From NCBI GenBank assembly GCA_001802125.1, contig MGZK01000144.1, positions 1 to 47,008 on the forward strand: a stretch of DNA of 47,008 bases. The letters run 5' to 3'. The translations under genes and the position numbers were made by a program. The notes beneath the pieces are model-generated. The model was not told the DNA's origin. It did no database searches and saw only the letters and a program-made list of their open reading frames with translations. Positions 1 through 8,645 of this stretch are shown here, piece after piece (within the stretch, counting starts at the first letter, position 1; each line of letters begins with the position of its first letter). This DNA comes from Geobacteraceae bacterium GWC2_55_20 (lineage in GTDB: Bacteria; Desulfobacterota; Desulfuromonadia; Geobacterales; Pseudopelobacteraceae).

Positions 1-824
1 CATGGTTCCACCCGCTCGGCAATATGCTCGCGGTATTCGGATGGATGGTATTTGGCAAACTCGTTCCCCTCCGGGTCCAGCACCCGGATCAGGCCGTCGT
101 AGAAATTGCACTGGTTGTTTGCGTCCACTGTGCCCATGGAATAGGTGCGGTGCAGGTAGGTGTCGGAGGTGATCATCTCCAGATAGGCCGGGTTCTTCAG
201 CACGATCTTGTCAAACAAGGTCAGCGAGAAGCGGGCAAACTCTATGTTCCTGCGGGCCGTATCCTCGATCTGCACACGCTCCGCTTCGGTAATAGGGCGG
301 CTCCAGCCTCCGGGAACCCCGGCCACCGGATGGATCGACTTGCCCCCCAGAAAGGTGATGATCTCGTGGTTGCGCTTGCGGCAGGCGATCACCTCGCCGG
401 CCACATCCAGCCCGACCTTGCGGGCCACCCCCAGAATGTTGCGCTCCGAGGGGGGCGCATCCGGCCCGACGATGAAGTCCGGTCCGCCCAGAGCATAAAA
501 GTGGGTGGTGTGATCGGTGACGAAAAAGGCCATGTAGAGCAACTCGCGCAGTTTTTTGGCCACGGAGGTGGGCTCGGCGCCGAAGACACCGTCCAGCGCC
601 TTTGTGGCGGCCAGGTGGTGGGCCTCCGGGCAGACCCCGCAGATCCGGTTGGTGATGACCGGCATCTCCTCGGCCATCCTGCCCACGCAGAACTGCTCGA
701 AGCCGCGCAGCTCCGGGATCTGGAAGCAGGCGTTCTCCACCGTTCCCTGATCGTTGAGAAAGATATCTATCCGGCCATGCCCTTCCAGGCGGGTGATCGG
801 GTCGATCGTGATCCGTGTCGTCAT
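1..824 (-). CDS. mvhA: [NiFe] hydrogenase large subunit, Mvh type (partial, runs off the left edge)
   Basis: Large, nickel-binding subunit of a cytoplasmic group 3 [NiFe] hydrogenase. About 274 N-terminal residues are in the window; the C-terminal half with the second Cys pair lies beyond base 1. It opens with MTTRITIDPITRLEGHGRI, the family's N-terminal signature, and carries the first Ni-ligand motif RICGVCPEAHH near residue 60. The ATG at 824-822 overlaps the stop of the small-subunit gene by one base (TGATG), so the two are translationally coupled. Group 3c (Mvh, methyl-viologen-reducing) is preferred because of the partner subunit; a related group 3 class remains possible. Confidence 0.88.
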   Translation of the reverse strand, partial: MTTRITIDPITRLEGHGRIDIFLNDQGTVENACFQIPELRGFEQFCVGRMAEEMPVITNRICGVCPEAHHLAATKALDGVFGAEPTSVAKKLRELLYMAFFVTDHTTHFYALGGPDFIVGPDAPPSERNILGVARKVGLDVAGEVIACRKRNHEIITFLGGKSIHPVAGVPGGWSRPITEAERVQIEDTARRNIEFARFSLTLFDKIVLKNPAYLEMITSDTYLHRTYSMGTVDANNQCNFYDGLIRVLDPEGNEFAKYHPSEYREHIAERVEP

Positions 825-1819
825 CAGTGACCTCCCCCGACTTTGCCGCCCAGCGTCGAACTGGCCAGGGCGTATTTGTAGAACAGTCCGGCATAGTCCG
901 GGATCGTCGCCAGAAAAGCCGATACCCGCCCGGAGATTTCCGCCTCCGACAGGCCAGCCGTGTCGCCGATGTCCATGACCGAGCCGAGCGCCGCAACCAT
1001 CTTGGCCCCCTGGTCGCTGATCCCTTCCGGCGCACCGTAACAGCCGCTGCAGGGCATGTTGGCCTTGGTGCAGGGAGCGCCGCAACCGCTTCGGGTGGCG
1101 ATACCCATGCAGAGCAGCCCCTGTTCCAGCAGACAGGCCTTGGGATCTGGATAGAATTCATAGTTACGGCGGAAGGCGGGAATGCGCTTGTCTTCCTTGG
1201 TCCGGTCGCAGTCGTCGCAGACCGTCAGCGCGCCGCAGCCGATGGTGCTCCCCTTGGCGGGCAGGTCCCCGGAGAGGATCACTTCGATCACGTTCCAGAT
1301 CTGGTGCGATTCCGGCGGGCAACCGGGGATGTAGTAATCCACGTCCACCTCCTGGGCCAGATGCTTGACGCGGCTTAGCAACGCCGGCAGATGGATGTCC
1401 CCTTCGGGAAAACTGGTGGTGCCGGAAGGGATGATCGCGTCCGGATTTTCCACCGACGGATTATCCAGGTAGATCGAACGGAACAGATCCTCACGGGTGC
1501 TGAAATTGGCCAAAGCCGGGATGCAGCCCCCCTTGGCGCAGGAGCCGAAGGCCACCATGATCTGTGATTTTTGCCGCAGCAGCCGGGCCATCTCCAGGTT
1601 TTCTTCCGTGCGCAGCGCGCCGTTGAAGAGGGTCACGGCAATGGCCCGGTCCGGGAGCGCCTCGATGTCTTTCCTCTTGGTATCCAGCAGGCAGGGACAG
1701 AACATCAGGTCCAGCGCCGCATCCACGTCCAGGATCTTCTCGTGCAGGTTGACAACCGCTATCTCGCAGCCGCCGCAGGACGCGGCCCAGTAGATAGCCA
1801 GTTTTGGTTTATCAGGCAT
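824..1819 (-). CDS. mvhG: [NiFe] hydrogenase small subunit, MvhG-like
   Basis: Iron-sulfur subunit that carries electrons between the NiFe site and a partner. The 331-residue protein has no Tat leader, which fits a cytoplasmic enzyme. Cys motifs follow the small-subunit pattern: ASCGGCE at the N-terminus (proximal cluster), GSCAKGGC, PGCPPE, and a Cys-rich C-terminal half (CGALTVCDDC, CGAPCTKANMPCSGC) for further [4Fe-4S] clusters. The ATG at 1819 is preceded by GGAGG at good spacing. It is the first gene of the operon; no mvhD-like gene lies upstream, since the next gene is a histidine kinase. Any MvhD/Hdr-type electron acceptor would have to lie downstream, outside the window. Confidence 0.87.
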   Translation of the reverse strand: MPDKPKLAIYWAASCGGCEIAVVNLHEKILDVDAALDLMFCPCLLDTKRKDIEALPDRAIAVTLFNGALRTEENLEMARLLRQKSQIMVAFGSCAKGGCIPALANFSTREDLFRSIYLDNPSVENPDAIIPSGTTSFPEGDIHLPALLSRVKHLAQEVDVDYYIPGCPPESHQIWNVIEVILSGDLPAKGSTIGCGALTVCDDCDRTKEDKRIPAFRRNYEFYPDPKACLLEQGLLCMGIATRSGCGAPCTKANMPCSGCYGAPEGISDQGAKMVAALGSVMDIGDTAGLSEAEISGRVSAFLATIPDYAGLFYKYALASSTLGGKVGGGH

Positions 1820-1870
1820 TTGGTCCTCCGTTAAACCTGTGAAAACAGTCGAATGTAAATCTATTCGGCA

Positions 1871-4192
1871 TCAGATCTCGATCCTGAATTCAGCGCCGTT
1901 CCCGAGGTTGCGGGCGGAAATTCTGCCGTTCATATTCTTTTCGATAATGATTTTAGACATGTACAACCCGACTCCGGTGCCCTTGTCCGGCCCTTTGGTG
2001 GTGAAATAGGGGTCGAAGATACGTCCCATGACATCATCAGGAATACCGCCGGCATTATCAGCAATGGTCACCACCGTCTTGCCGTCTTCGGTGAACAGGT
2101 CAATCCTGACTCTCGGACAGTCTGTTTTCAGTTTTGCAAACGCATCACGGGCATTCAGCAAGATGTTAAGCAGGACCTGGGAGTATTCGTTGGGATGACC
2201 GTAGACGACCGGATCTCCGGAAGTATTTACCTCGATCCTGATCTGCTGCTCCTGAAAACCGGATTCGATAAGCATGAGGGTCTTGCTGATTTCCTTGCTT
2301 ACCTTGAAAGTGGTTTTCTCCTTGTCAGGTTTGAAAAAATTCCTGAAATCGTCAATGGTCTGGGACATATGCATGATGATTGCCATGGTCTTGGCAACAC
2401 GCTCATCAAGGTAATCCCTGCTGAACCTGCCGCATTCAAAAATTACCGGCATTTCCTGTATCACAAGCCCCAAGGTATTCAATGGCTGCCGCCACTGATG
2501 GGCGATATTGCCGATCATCTCCCCCATGGCCGCCTGCCGGTTCTGCTGCACCAGCTGCAGGTCCTTCTCCCGACTGGCCTCCACGGCCCTCAGGCGTTCA
2601 AGAGTCTCCTCGTGCAAGGCTATCTCGGCCTTTCTGTGGCGCTCTTCGTGATCCAGGTTATCCAGAGCAAAGGAGATGTCCGTTGCCATCTGTTTCAACA
2701 ATTCAATCATCCGCGAGCAGAAATAGTTCGTTTCCCCGGCATAGATGGTCAAAGCGCCGATCACCTTGTTTTTCAATGTCAGTGCAATGGCCGCCGAGGA
2801 TAGGAAGCCCCGTTCAAGGCCCTTTTCATGCCAGGGAGCGGTTCGCTCATCGTTTATGAAATCGTTGCAGATGTAGTAGTGGCTGTCGCGGATGGCCGAA
2901 CCGGTAGGCCCCATTCCTTCCGGCACCTCCAGGACGGAAACACGGATACTGTCAAGATAGCCGTGATTCTCCCCATACCAGGTAACCGGCTTGACCATGC
3001 CGGATTCTTCGTCAATCAGTCCGATCCAGGCCATCCTGAAACCACCCTGTTCGACAGCAACCCGGCAGATATTCTTGAAAAGCGTCTCGCGGTCCCTGGC
3101 GCGCACGATGGTATGGTTGGTCCCGCTAAGCACCGCATAAAGCCGGTTCAGGCGGAGGATCTCTTTCTCTGCCACCTCTCGCTCGGATATCTTTACCTCT
3201 AATATCTTGTTGACCTCAAACAATTCAGCCGTTCGTTCCCTCACCCGTGTTTCCATATCATCATGCGCATGGCGCAATGCCTCTTCCGCCCTCTTGCGCT
3301 CGGTGACATCGCTGACAAGGCTGAGAAGACACGCTTCTCCATTCAGGTCGATGATTTCGGCCGAATACTCCCCCTCGCGAAGTTCGCCGGTTCTGGTATG
3401 AAATTGGATGGCAATGGAGCGCACGTTCCCGCCATTCCGCAACGTTTCTATTACCCTGTCACTGGCATTTGAATCATGCCAGATGCCCAGTTCGGCGGGG
3501 GTCCGCCCGATCATCTCATCGCGTACGTACCCGCAGGTCCGTTCGAAGGCTTCGTTGACCTCAATCAAACGGCCATCCGCAAAACTTGAAATGGCAAGTA
3601 TGGCAGGTGTAGCAATAAAGGCCTTGAAAAATTTCTCCTCCGACTTTTTGAGCCTGGTTGCCATCTCCACCTGATGTTTATTGGCCAGCCCCATATTGAC
3701 CAGCAAGTCAACGAAGGAGCTGTAATAATTCATTATCTGCCGGACCTTTTCCCGTGTAAAGATCGGGACGCGCCTCAACGCAGCCATGTAACGCGCGGAG
3801 TCGAAGCCGAACTCCCGCGCCTGGCGGAGAAAATATTCCTCGTCGATCTCTTCGTCGTCGTAGAAGAACTGGCCCAGATACAGTGTGGCGCAATGATCTC
3901 CGGCTATGACGATCGGCTTTGCCATATCCCAGAGACCATTGCGGCATTTGTAGGAGATATAGTCTTCTGCAAGCGGGCGGGATTTGATGTAGTCGTCACT
4001 TTGACGGCAGCGTTCGGCGGTGACAGAATGGCGGCGATGGAAGGCGGTGCAGATCTCCTGCCACCCGGTGGCGACAAAGACGGTGCCGTCAGTGCCGATT
4101 ATGCCTACCGGAATACCGGTGGCGGTATGAAAGTGGTCCATGAGCCGCTGTAAGTTGGCAATGTCGATCAGTTCAGCCAATGTACGCGCCAT
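1871..4192 (-). CDS. PocR-PAS-GAF sensor histidine kinase
   Basis: Probable cytoplasmic histidine kinase of 773 residues with no clear membrane segment. Order of domains: a PocR sensory domain (about 1-170, starting ELIDIANLQRLMDHFHTATG and ending near FTREKVRQIMNYY), a PAS domain (about 186-300), a coiled coil (300-345), a GAF domain (about 355-510), a second coiled coil, then the kinase core. The H-box is NIAHQWRQPLN with the phospho-accepting His near residue 565, a variant common in Geobacter kinases. The ATPase motifs are NILLNARDAF, DNAGGI and GTGVGLYMSK. The ATG at 4192 has AAGGAA upstream. No response regulator adjoins it directly; the chemosensory operon ends 67 bp upstream, so it may be co-transcribed and share that output. 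The ligand is unknown. Confidence 0.88.
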   Translation of the reverse strand: MARTLAELIDIANLQRLMDHFHTATGIPVGIIGTDGTVFVATGWQEICTAFHRRHSVTAERCRQSDDYIKSRPLAEDYISYKCRNGLWDMAKPIVIAGDHCATLYLGQFFYDDEEIDEEYFLRQAREFGFDSARYMAALRRVPIFTREKVRQIMNYYSSFVDLLVNMGLANKHQVEMATRLKKSEEKFFKAFIATPAILAISSFADGRLIEVNEAFERTCGYVRDEMIGRTPAELGIWHDSNASDRVIETLRNGGNVRSIAIQFHTRTGELREGEYSAEIIDLNGEACLLSLVSDVTERKRAEEALRHAHDDMETRVRERTAELFEVNKILEVKISEREVAEKEILRLNRLYAVLSGTNHTIVRARDRETLFKNICRVAVEQGGFRMAWIGLIDEESGMVKPVTWYGENHGYLDSIRVSVLEVPEGMGPTGSAIRDSHYYICNDFINDERTAPWHEKGLERGFLSSAAIALTLKNKVIGALTIYAGETNYFCSRMIELLKQMATDISFALDNLDHEERHRKAEIALHEETLERLRAVEASREKDLQLVQQNRQAAMGEMIGNIAHQWRQPLNTLGLVIQEMPVIFECGRFSRDYLDERVAKTMAIIMHMSQTIDDFRNFFKPDKEKTTFKVSKEISKTLMLIESGFQEQQIRIEVNTSGDPVVYGHPNEYSQVLLNILLNARDAFAKLKTDCPRVRIDLFTEDGKTVVTIADNAGGIPDDVMGRIFDPYFTTKGPDKGTGVGLYMSKIIIEKNMNGRISARNLGNGAEFRIEI

Positions 4193-4259
4193 GGAAATTC
4201 CTTTTCAGTTCCAAAGGTGGTAGAATCCGATTCTCAATATCTGAGACTACATTGCTTCT

Positions 4260-5927
4260 TCATTTTTCACAACTGGCTTCACACACCAGGTTCCGGCCGC
4301 CGTTTTTGGCCAGATAGAGCGCCTCGTCAGCCGCCTTGCAGAGGGCTGTGGCATCGCCATAGAGCGAGAGCGGAGCGACCCCGCAGCTGAAGGTGCAGGA
4401 GAAGGGCTCCCCTTTTGCCTGGAAACGGACCGCCGCAAAACTCTCCCGCAGTTCGTTCAGCAGAGTAACCGCCTCGGAGATGCTGCAACCGGGAAGCACA
4501 ACGGCAAACTCTTCCCCTCCGAATCGCCCGACAACGTCCGTTTTGCGCACACGCTGCCCCAGCAGGCGGGCCAGAGCAATCAGAACGCGATCGCCGACCG
4601 GGTGCCCATACGAGTCATTGACCGTTTTGAACTTGTCCACGTCGATCATGGCAAAGCAGACTTCCTCTTCCTTGCGCTGGGCATGGGCAATGGCGGTATC
4701 CAGGTGTTCCTTGGTGGTGGTGTGATTGAACAGGCCGGTCATGCTGTCCCGCACCATGTAGGAGCGGATGATCTTCATCCGCTCGGCGCGGACAGCCACC
4801 GACGAGATCAAATGCTGTGCCTTGATCGGCTTGGTCAGGAATTCGTCCCCCCCGGTCAGCATGGCATGGAACTGCTTGTCGGTGTCGGTTTCACTGGAAA
4901 GGAACACAATCGGAATACTGAAATAGGCGCTGATCTGGCGGATCGCCTTGGCCAGTTCCACGCCGTTGCATCCCGGCATGTACATATCCATCAAAATCAG
5001 GTCCGGCTTGAATTCGAACAGCGGCGACATCACCTGCAGCGGATCGTTCACCGCCATCGTGGTCATTCCCGCTTCCTGGAGTATCAAGGCATGATAATCT
5101 GCAAGTTGCGGGTCATCATCCACGATCATGATCCGGTATGGCTCCGGCTTGACCGCGGAGGTGAGCAGACTGAGAGTCGAGCAGAGATCGGTTATATTGA
5201 GCGGCTTGGTAAAATAGGCACTGGAGCCGGCACGCACCGCCGACAGACGATTGGCAAGGGAGTTGTTTGACGATATGAAGACAGTTGCAATCGGCTTCTC
5301 ACGTCCCGACTGGATTTTATTCATGACCTCCGCCCCTCCGACCGGCTTGTCGGGAAAGATCATGTCCATGACGATGGCGTCGGGCGAGGAGTTCTGCACT
5401 GCATTGTACAATTGATCAATATCCCCGAAGGAAACGACCTCGAAACCGAAGCAGCCTATCTGGGTTGCCAGGGCCAGGCGCTGGAACGAATCATCCTCGC
5501 ACAGGTAAACCACCTTCTGTTCCTTGTCGGCGGAAGCATCACTGGCTACCGTCAGCTCCTGGATCTGCAGTTCCATCCCCTGTTCCGGATCGATCCGGGC
5601 GATTTCTCGATCAATCTGACTGAAGCATTCCTGCATCTGCAGATGCCAGTTTTTGTCGGTGGGCGTGATTGTCTGCAGCGCCTCCTTTGCCAGATTCTCC
5701 CCGGCTGCCGCCGCGGCGCTCAACATGCTCAGTCCGAACGAAGCGCTGGCCCCCTTCATGGTGTGGATGCGGCGGTGCAGATCCTCCAGCCTCTCGCCCC
5801 ACACGCCACCCGCGACAAACTCATCGTAAGATTTGCGGATTCCCTCCAGTTGAACCGGAAGCTGCTTTGCATACGCTTCACGGATCTTTTTCAGCCTGGT
5901 GGCCGCTGAAACGATCTGTGTGCTCAC
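4260..5927 (-). CDS. Hpt-REC-REC-GGDEF diguanylate cyclase
   Basis: Predicted c-di-GMP synthase at the end of the chemosensory operon. The N-terminal Hpt domain has the phosphorylatable His in RIHTMKGAS (H55). Two receiver domains follow (VVYLCEDD...VMDMIFP and IMIVDDDP...LMDMYMPG), then a GGDEF domain with an intact GGEEF active site at about residues 470-474. RKTD lies five residues before it, the expected inhibitory I-site, so product feedback is likely. The start is GTG at 5927 in a GTGA overlap with the upstream receiver gene, implying tight coupling. WspR, the output of the Wsp system, is only REC-GGDEF; the extra Hpt and second REC here would add phosphorelay inputs. Domain assignment is firm; partner kinases are inferred. 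Confidence 0.9.
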   Translation of the reverse strand: MSTQIVSAATRLKKIREAYAKQLPVQLEGIRKSYDEFVAGGVWGERLEDLHRRIHTMKGASASFGLSMLSAAAAAGENLAKEALQTITPTDKNWHLQMQECFSQIDREIARIDPEQGMELQIQELTVASDASADKEQKVVYLCEDDSFQRLALATQIGCFGFEVVSFGDIDQLYNAVQNSSPDAIVMDMIFPDKPVGGAEVMNKIQSGREKPIATVFISSNNSLANRLSAVRAGSSAYFTKPLNITDLCSTLSLLTSAVKPEPYRIMIVDDDPQLADYHALILQEAGMTTMAVNDPLQVMSPLFEFKPDLILMDMYMPGCNGVELAKAIRQISAYFSIPIVFLSSETDTDKQFHAMLTGGDEFLTKPIKAQHLISSVAVRAERMKIIRSYMVRDSMTGLFNHTTTKEHLDTAIAHAQRKEEEVCFAMIDVDKFKTVNDSYGHPVGDRVLIALARLLGQRVRKTDVVGRFGGEEFAVVLPGCSISEAVTLLNELRESFAAVRFQAKGEPFSCTFSCGVAPLSLYGDATALCKAADEALYLAKNGGRNLVCEASCEK

Positions 5928-6319
5928 GGCCGGCTCTCCCCGCCTGCTCCGGCAAGCAGCGCGCCGACCATTTCCGGCAGCGTTTCCTGCAAATCTTCAT
6001 CCTTGGTCAGTATGGCGTCAATATCCGGATGGGCGCTCCTCAAAGGGGCGGCATCCTCTCCGGTGATCAGCACGAACGGCTGCTTGAAACCCTGCTGGCG
6101 CATCTCTTCGAAGAGCTGGATCCCGTCGATGAACGGCATGTTCATATCCGACACCACGGCGCTGATCGAGTCAACGTCCGCCATCTTCTCCAGCGCGTCC
6201 AGCCCCCCATTGGCTAGCAATGTGTCGAAACCGGACGATTCCAGGATCAAACCGGTCAGTTCAGCGGTGAATTCGTCATCATCAACCACCAGAATTGTTG
6301 CGGGTGAGTCACTGCTCAT
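5924..6319 (-). CDS. single-domain response regulator (CheY-like)
   Basis: Stand-alone receiver of 131 residues. It has the acidic pair and hydrophobic strand (ILVVDDDEF), the phospho-acceptor Asp in VVSDMNMP (D58), a Thr in VLITGED and a Lys in ILTKDED, all in the usual positions. There is no output domain. It sits between the CheA-REC hybrid and the Hpt-REC-REC-GGDEF protein and overlaps the latter by four bases. A role as a phosphate carrier or sink between the kinase and the Hpt domain of its neighbour is an inference from this position. Confidence 0.88.
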   Translation of the reverse strand: MSSDSPATILVVDDDEFTAELTGLILESSGFDTLLANGGLDALEKMADVDSISAVVSDMNMPFIDGIQLFEEMRQQGFKQPFVLITGEDAAPLRSAHPDIDAILTKDEDLQETLPEMVGALLAGAGGESRP

Positions 6320-6335
6320 ATCTTCTCCTCCCTTG

Positions 6336-8567
6336 TCATCCTATTAGAGCTCTAACTGTTTCTATCAGGTTGGACTGGTCAAAGGCCCCCTTGACGATGT
6401 AGGCATTGGCCCCAACCAGTATACCACGTTTTTTGTCCTCTTCTTTTTCACGCGAGGTGACGATGACAATCGGCACCGCACGGTAACGTTCATCGGCTCG
6501 CAACCTTTCTGTCAGCGAAAAACCGTCCAGCCTCGGCATCTCCACATCGGTTATCACCAGGTCGAACAGCGTCTTGCGGGTCTTGCCAAAGGCGTCTTCG
6601 CCGTCTTCCGCGGTGACCACGGCATAACCGTAGGCCTCAAGGATGCTCTTTTCGATCTCGCGGGTATTGATGGAGTCATCCACCACCAGCACCGTAGCCG
6701 CATGATCCTCCCTGGCGGAGAGGGGCAGCCGCACCGGGTCCGCTATTTCCCGAGCCTGCCGGATCAGTTCCGGAACATGCAGTACATTGATGATGCTGTC
6801 GCGCGCTCCGATGGTGACGCCCGAAACCATGCGCAGGTTCTTCAGGTGCGGTGGCAGCGGTTTTACCACCATCTCTTCCCGCCCGATGATCTCGTCCACC
6901 ATCAGCCCCAGTTTTTCTTCCCCGTCCCTGATGATGACAATCAACGCCTCAGCCGTCTCGGCGTCGGTTTCTTTCGCAAGCCGCAGGAGAGCGGACAGGT
7001 CCTCAACCGGGATGATCTGTTCCCGCAGGCGTATGGCGCGTTTGTTGACGATCTCGATAATCCCGCTTCTCGGCACCGAGAGCATTTCAACCAGCGACGT
7101 GGCCGGCAGGGCACAGGTTTTGCCGCCGATGGCGACCAGGAACAACGGAAAAACCGCCAGATTGAGCGGCAGGCGCAGCAGAAAGGTCGTCCCCGCCCCT
7201 TCCCTGGTTTCGATTACGATTGCCCCCTTGAGTTCATCGACGACGCTTTTCCTGACCACATCCATCCCCACTCCGCGGCCGGAAATATCGGTGATCAGAG
7301 GGCTGGTACTGAATCCGGGCATGAAGATCAGGTCGGTGACCTCGGCCCGGGACATGCCGGCCAGAGTATCGGCATCGTACAGCCGTTTCGCCAGCGCCTT
7401 CTCGCGAATTCTGTCGATCGAAAGCCCCTTGCCGTCGTCACTCAGGGAGATGGTGACACAGCCGCTGTCGTAAAAGGCGGAGAGGTGGATGGTTCCCTTG
7501 AGCGGCTTCCCGGCGGCAATCCGTTCTTCGGCGCTTTCCAGCCCGTGATCCAGCGAATTGCGGATCATGTGCATCAGGGAATCACCGATACGGTCGATAA
7601 TCTTACGGTCCAGCTCGGTGTCGCCCCCCTCCACTACGAAATCCACATCCTTGCCCTGTTCATGGGCAAGATCCCGGACCGTGCGCCGCAGTGGGTCGAA
7701 AACGGTGGAGAGCGGCTGCATGCGCATCCTGAGCGATGTTTCCTGCAGGTCGCCGACGAGGTGGTCCTGTAGCAGGGATGCGTCGTGCATGGCCCGCACC
7801 GATTGGCGCAGGGAAAGCTGAAGCGCACGGCCGGCCTCGATCAGTGGTTCGTGTTCATTATCCGCACCATGAAGATGGCCGGCAACCGTCTTGAGATGCC
7901 TGGCGGTTGCCCGCTCGATTTCAGCAAGGCTGACGATATGCCTCCTGAATCTGACATGTTCGGAGACGATCTCTCCCATCAACCGGATCAGCTCATCCAG
8001 TTTGGCGGCGTTGATACGCAGGTAATCGATCTTTTGCCCCTTGGGGGTCACCGGCAACGGGGCGGACTCGACAGGCGTGGCAATGGCGGGTTCAGCCGGA
8101 GGGGGCAAGGGAGTCAGCCGGGGCGGCGGTTCCACCGGAGTGGACTGCTCGGCAGGAAGCGATGGAGCATCTCCGGCTGAGGGCGCCGTGGCGGCCAGGG
8201 CCAGTTCCTCGCAGAGTTCCCCTGGCGCCTGCATCGATGTATCGCCGGCGGTTATCCTTTCCAGCATCGCCGTGAGAGCATCCACTCCCCGGAAAAGAGC
8301 GTCGGAGACCTGGGCGTTCAGGGAGATTTTACCACCGCGCAGAGCATCAAGCACATCCTCCATCTTGTGGGCCAGCTCGGTAACACCGGCAAGCTTCATC
8401 ATCCGCGACGAACCCTTGATCGTGTGGGCCGAACGGAACAGGCCATTGAGCATTTCGGCATCACCGGGCGAATTTTCCAGGTTAAGCAGTCCTTCGCTTA
8501 TCCGGGAACAATGCTCCCGCGCCTCTTCTACGAAACGTGCCAGAAATTTCGAATGGTCAAATGCCAT
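6336..8567 (-). CDS. hybrid chemotaxis kinase CheA-REC (WspE-like)
   Basis: Histidine kinase core of the chemosensory array, 743 residues. The P1 Hpt domain has RSAHTIKGSS with H48 as phosphorylation site. A Pro/Ala-rich linker at about 125-180 stands where a P2 CheY-docking domain would be, and no P2 is recognisable. Then come the P3 dimerisation helices, the P4 ATPase (HMIRNSLDHG, DDGKGLS, GRGVGMDVVR), the P5 CheW-like domain and a C-terminal receiver (VLVVDDSIN...VITDVEMPRLDG). The CheA-REC fusion is typical of Wsp and other non-flagellar chemosensory systems. A 78-bp gap separates it from cheR; AGGT lies upstream of the ATG. Confidence 0.92.
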   Translation of the reverse strand: MAFDHSKFLARFVEEAREHCSRISEGLLNLENSPGDAEMLNGLFRSAHTIKGSSRMMKLAGVTELAHKMEDVLDALRGGKISLNAQVSDALFRGVDALTAMLERITAGDTSMQAPGELCEELALAATAPSAGDAPSLPAEQSTPVEPPPRLTPLPPPAEPAIATPVESAPLPVTPKGQKIDYLRINAAKLDELIRLMGEIVSEHVRFRRHIVSLAEIERATARHLKTVAGHLHGADNEHEPLIEAGRALQLSLRQSVRAMHDASLLQDHLVGDLQETSLRMRMQPLSTVFDPLRRTVRDLAHEQGKDVDFVVEGGDTELDRKIIDRIGDSLMHMIRNSLDHGLESAEERIAAGKPLKGTIHLSAFYDSGCVTISLSDDGKGLSIDRIREKALAKRLYDADTLAGMSRAEVTDLIFMPGFSTSPLITDISGRGVGMDVVRKSVVDELKGAIVIETREGAGTTFLLRLPLNLAVFPLFLVAIGGKTCALPATSLVEMLSVPRSGIIEIVNKRAIRLREQIIPVEDLSALLRLAKETDAETAEALIVIIRDGEEKLGLMVDEIIGREEMVVKPLPPHLKNLRMVSGVTIGARDSIINVLHVPELIRQAREIADPVRLPLSAREDHAATVLVVDDSINTREIEKSILEAYGYAVVTAEDGEDAFGKTRKTLFDLVITDVEMPRLDGFSLTERLRADERYRAVPIVIVTSREKEEDKKRGILVGANAYIVKGAFDQSNLIETVRALIG

Positions 8568-8645
8568 ATTTTACCTGCTGTTTTTTCGCAAGTGGGTTTT
8601 TAATCCCGGGTGTTTCCAGAGAAGGCTGGTTCATTAATGCATTTA

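Noticed and set aside
211-1161. Long minus-strand open frame across the hydrogenase gene junction
   Set aside because: It is an alternate frame of mvhG/mvhA, full of low-complexity Arg/Pro/Gly, while the other frame encodes clear hydrogenase motifs.
6702-7772. 356-codon plus-strand frame inside cheA
   Set aside because: Antisense shadow of a GC-rich gene. The minus-strand product has all CheA motifs and the plus frame has none recognisable.
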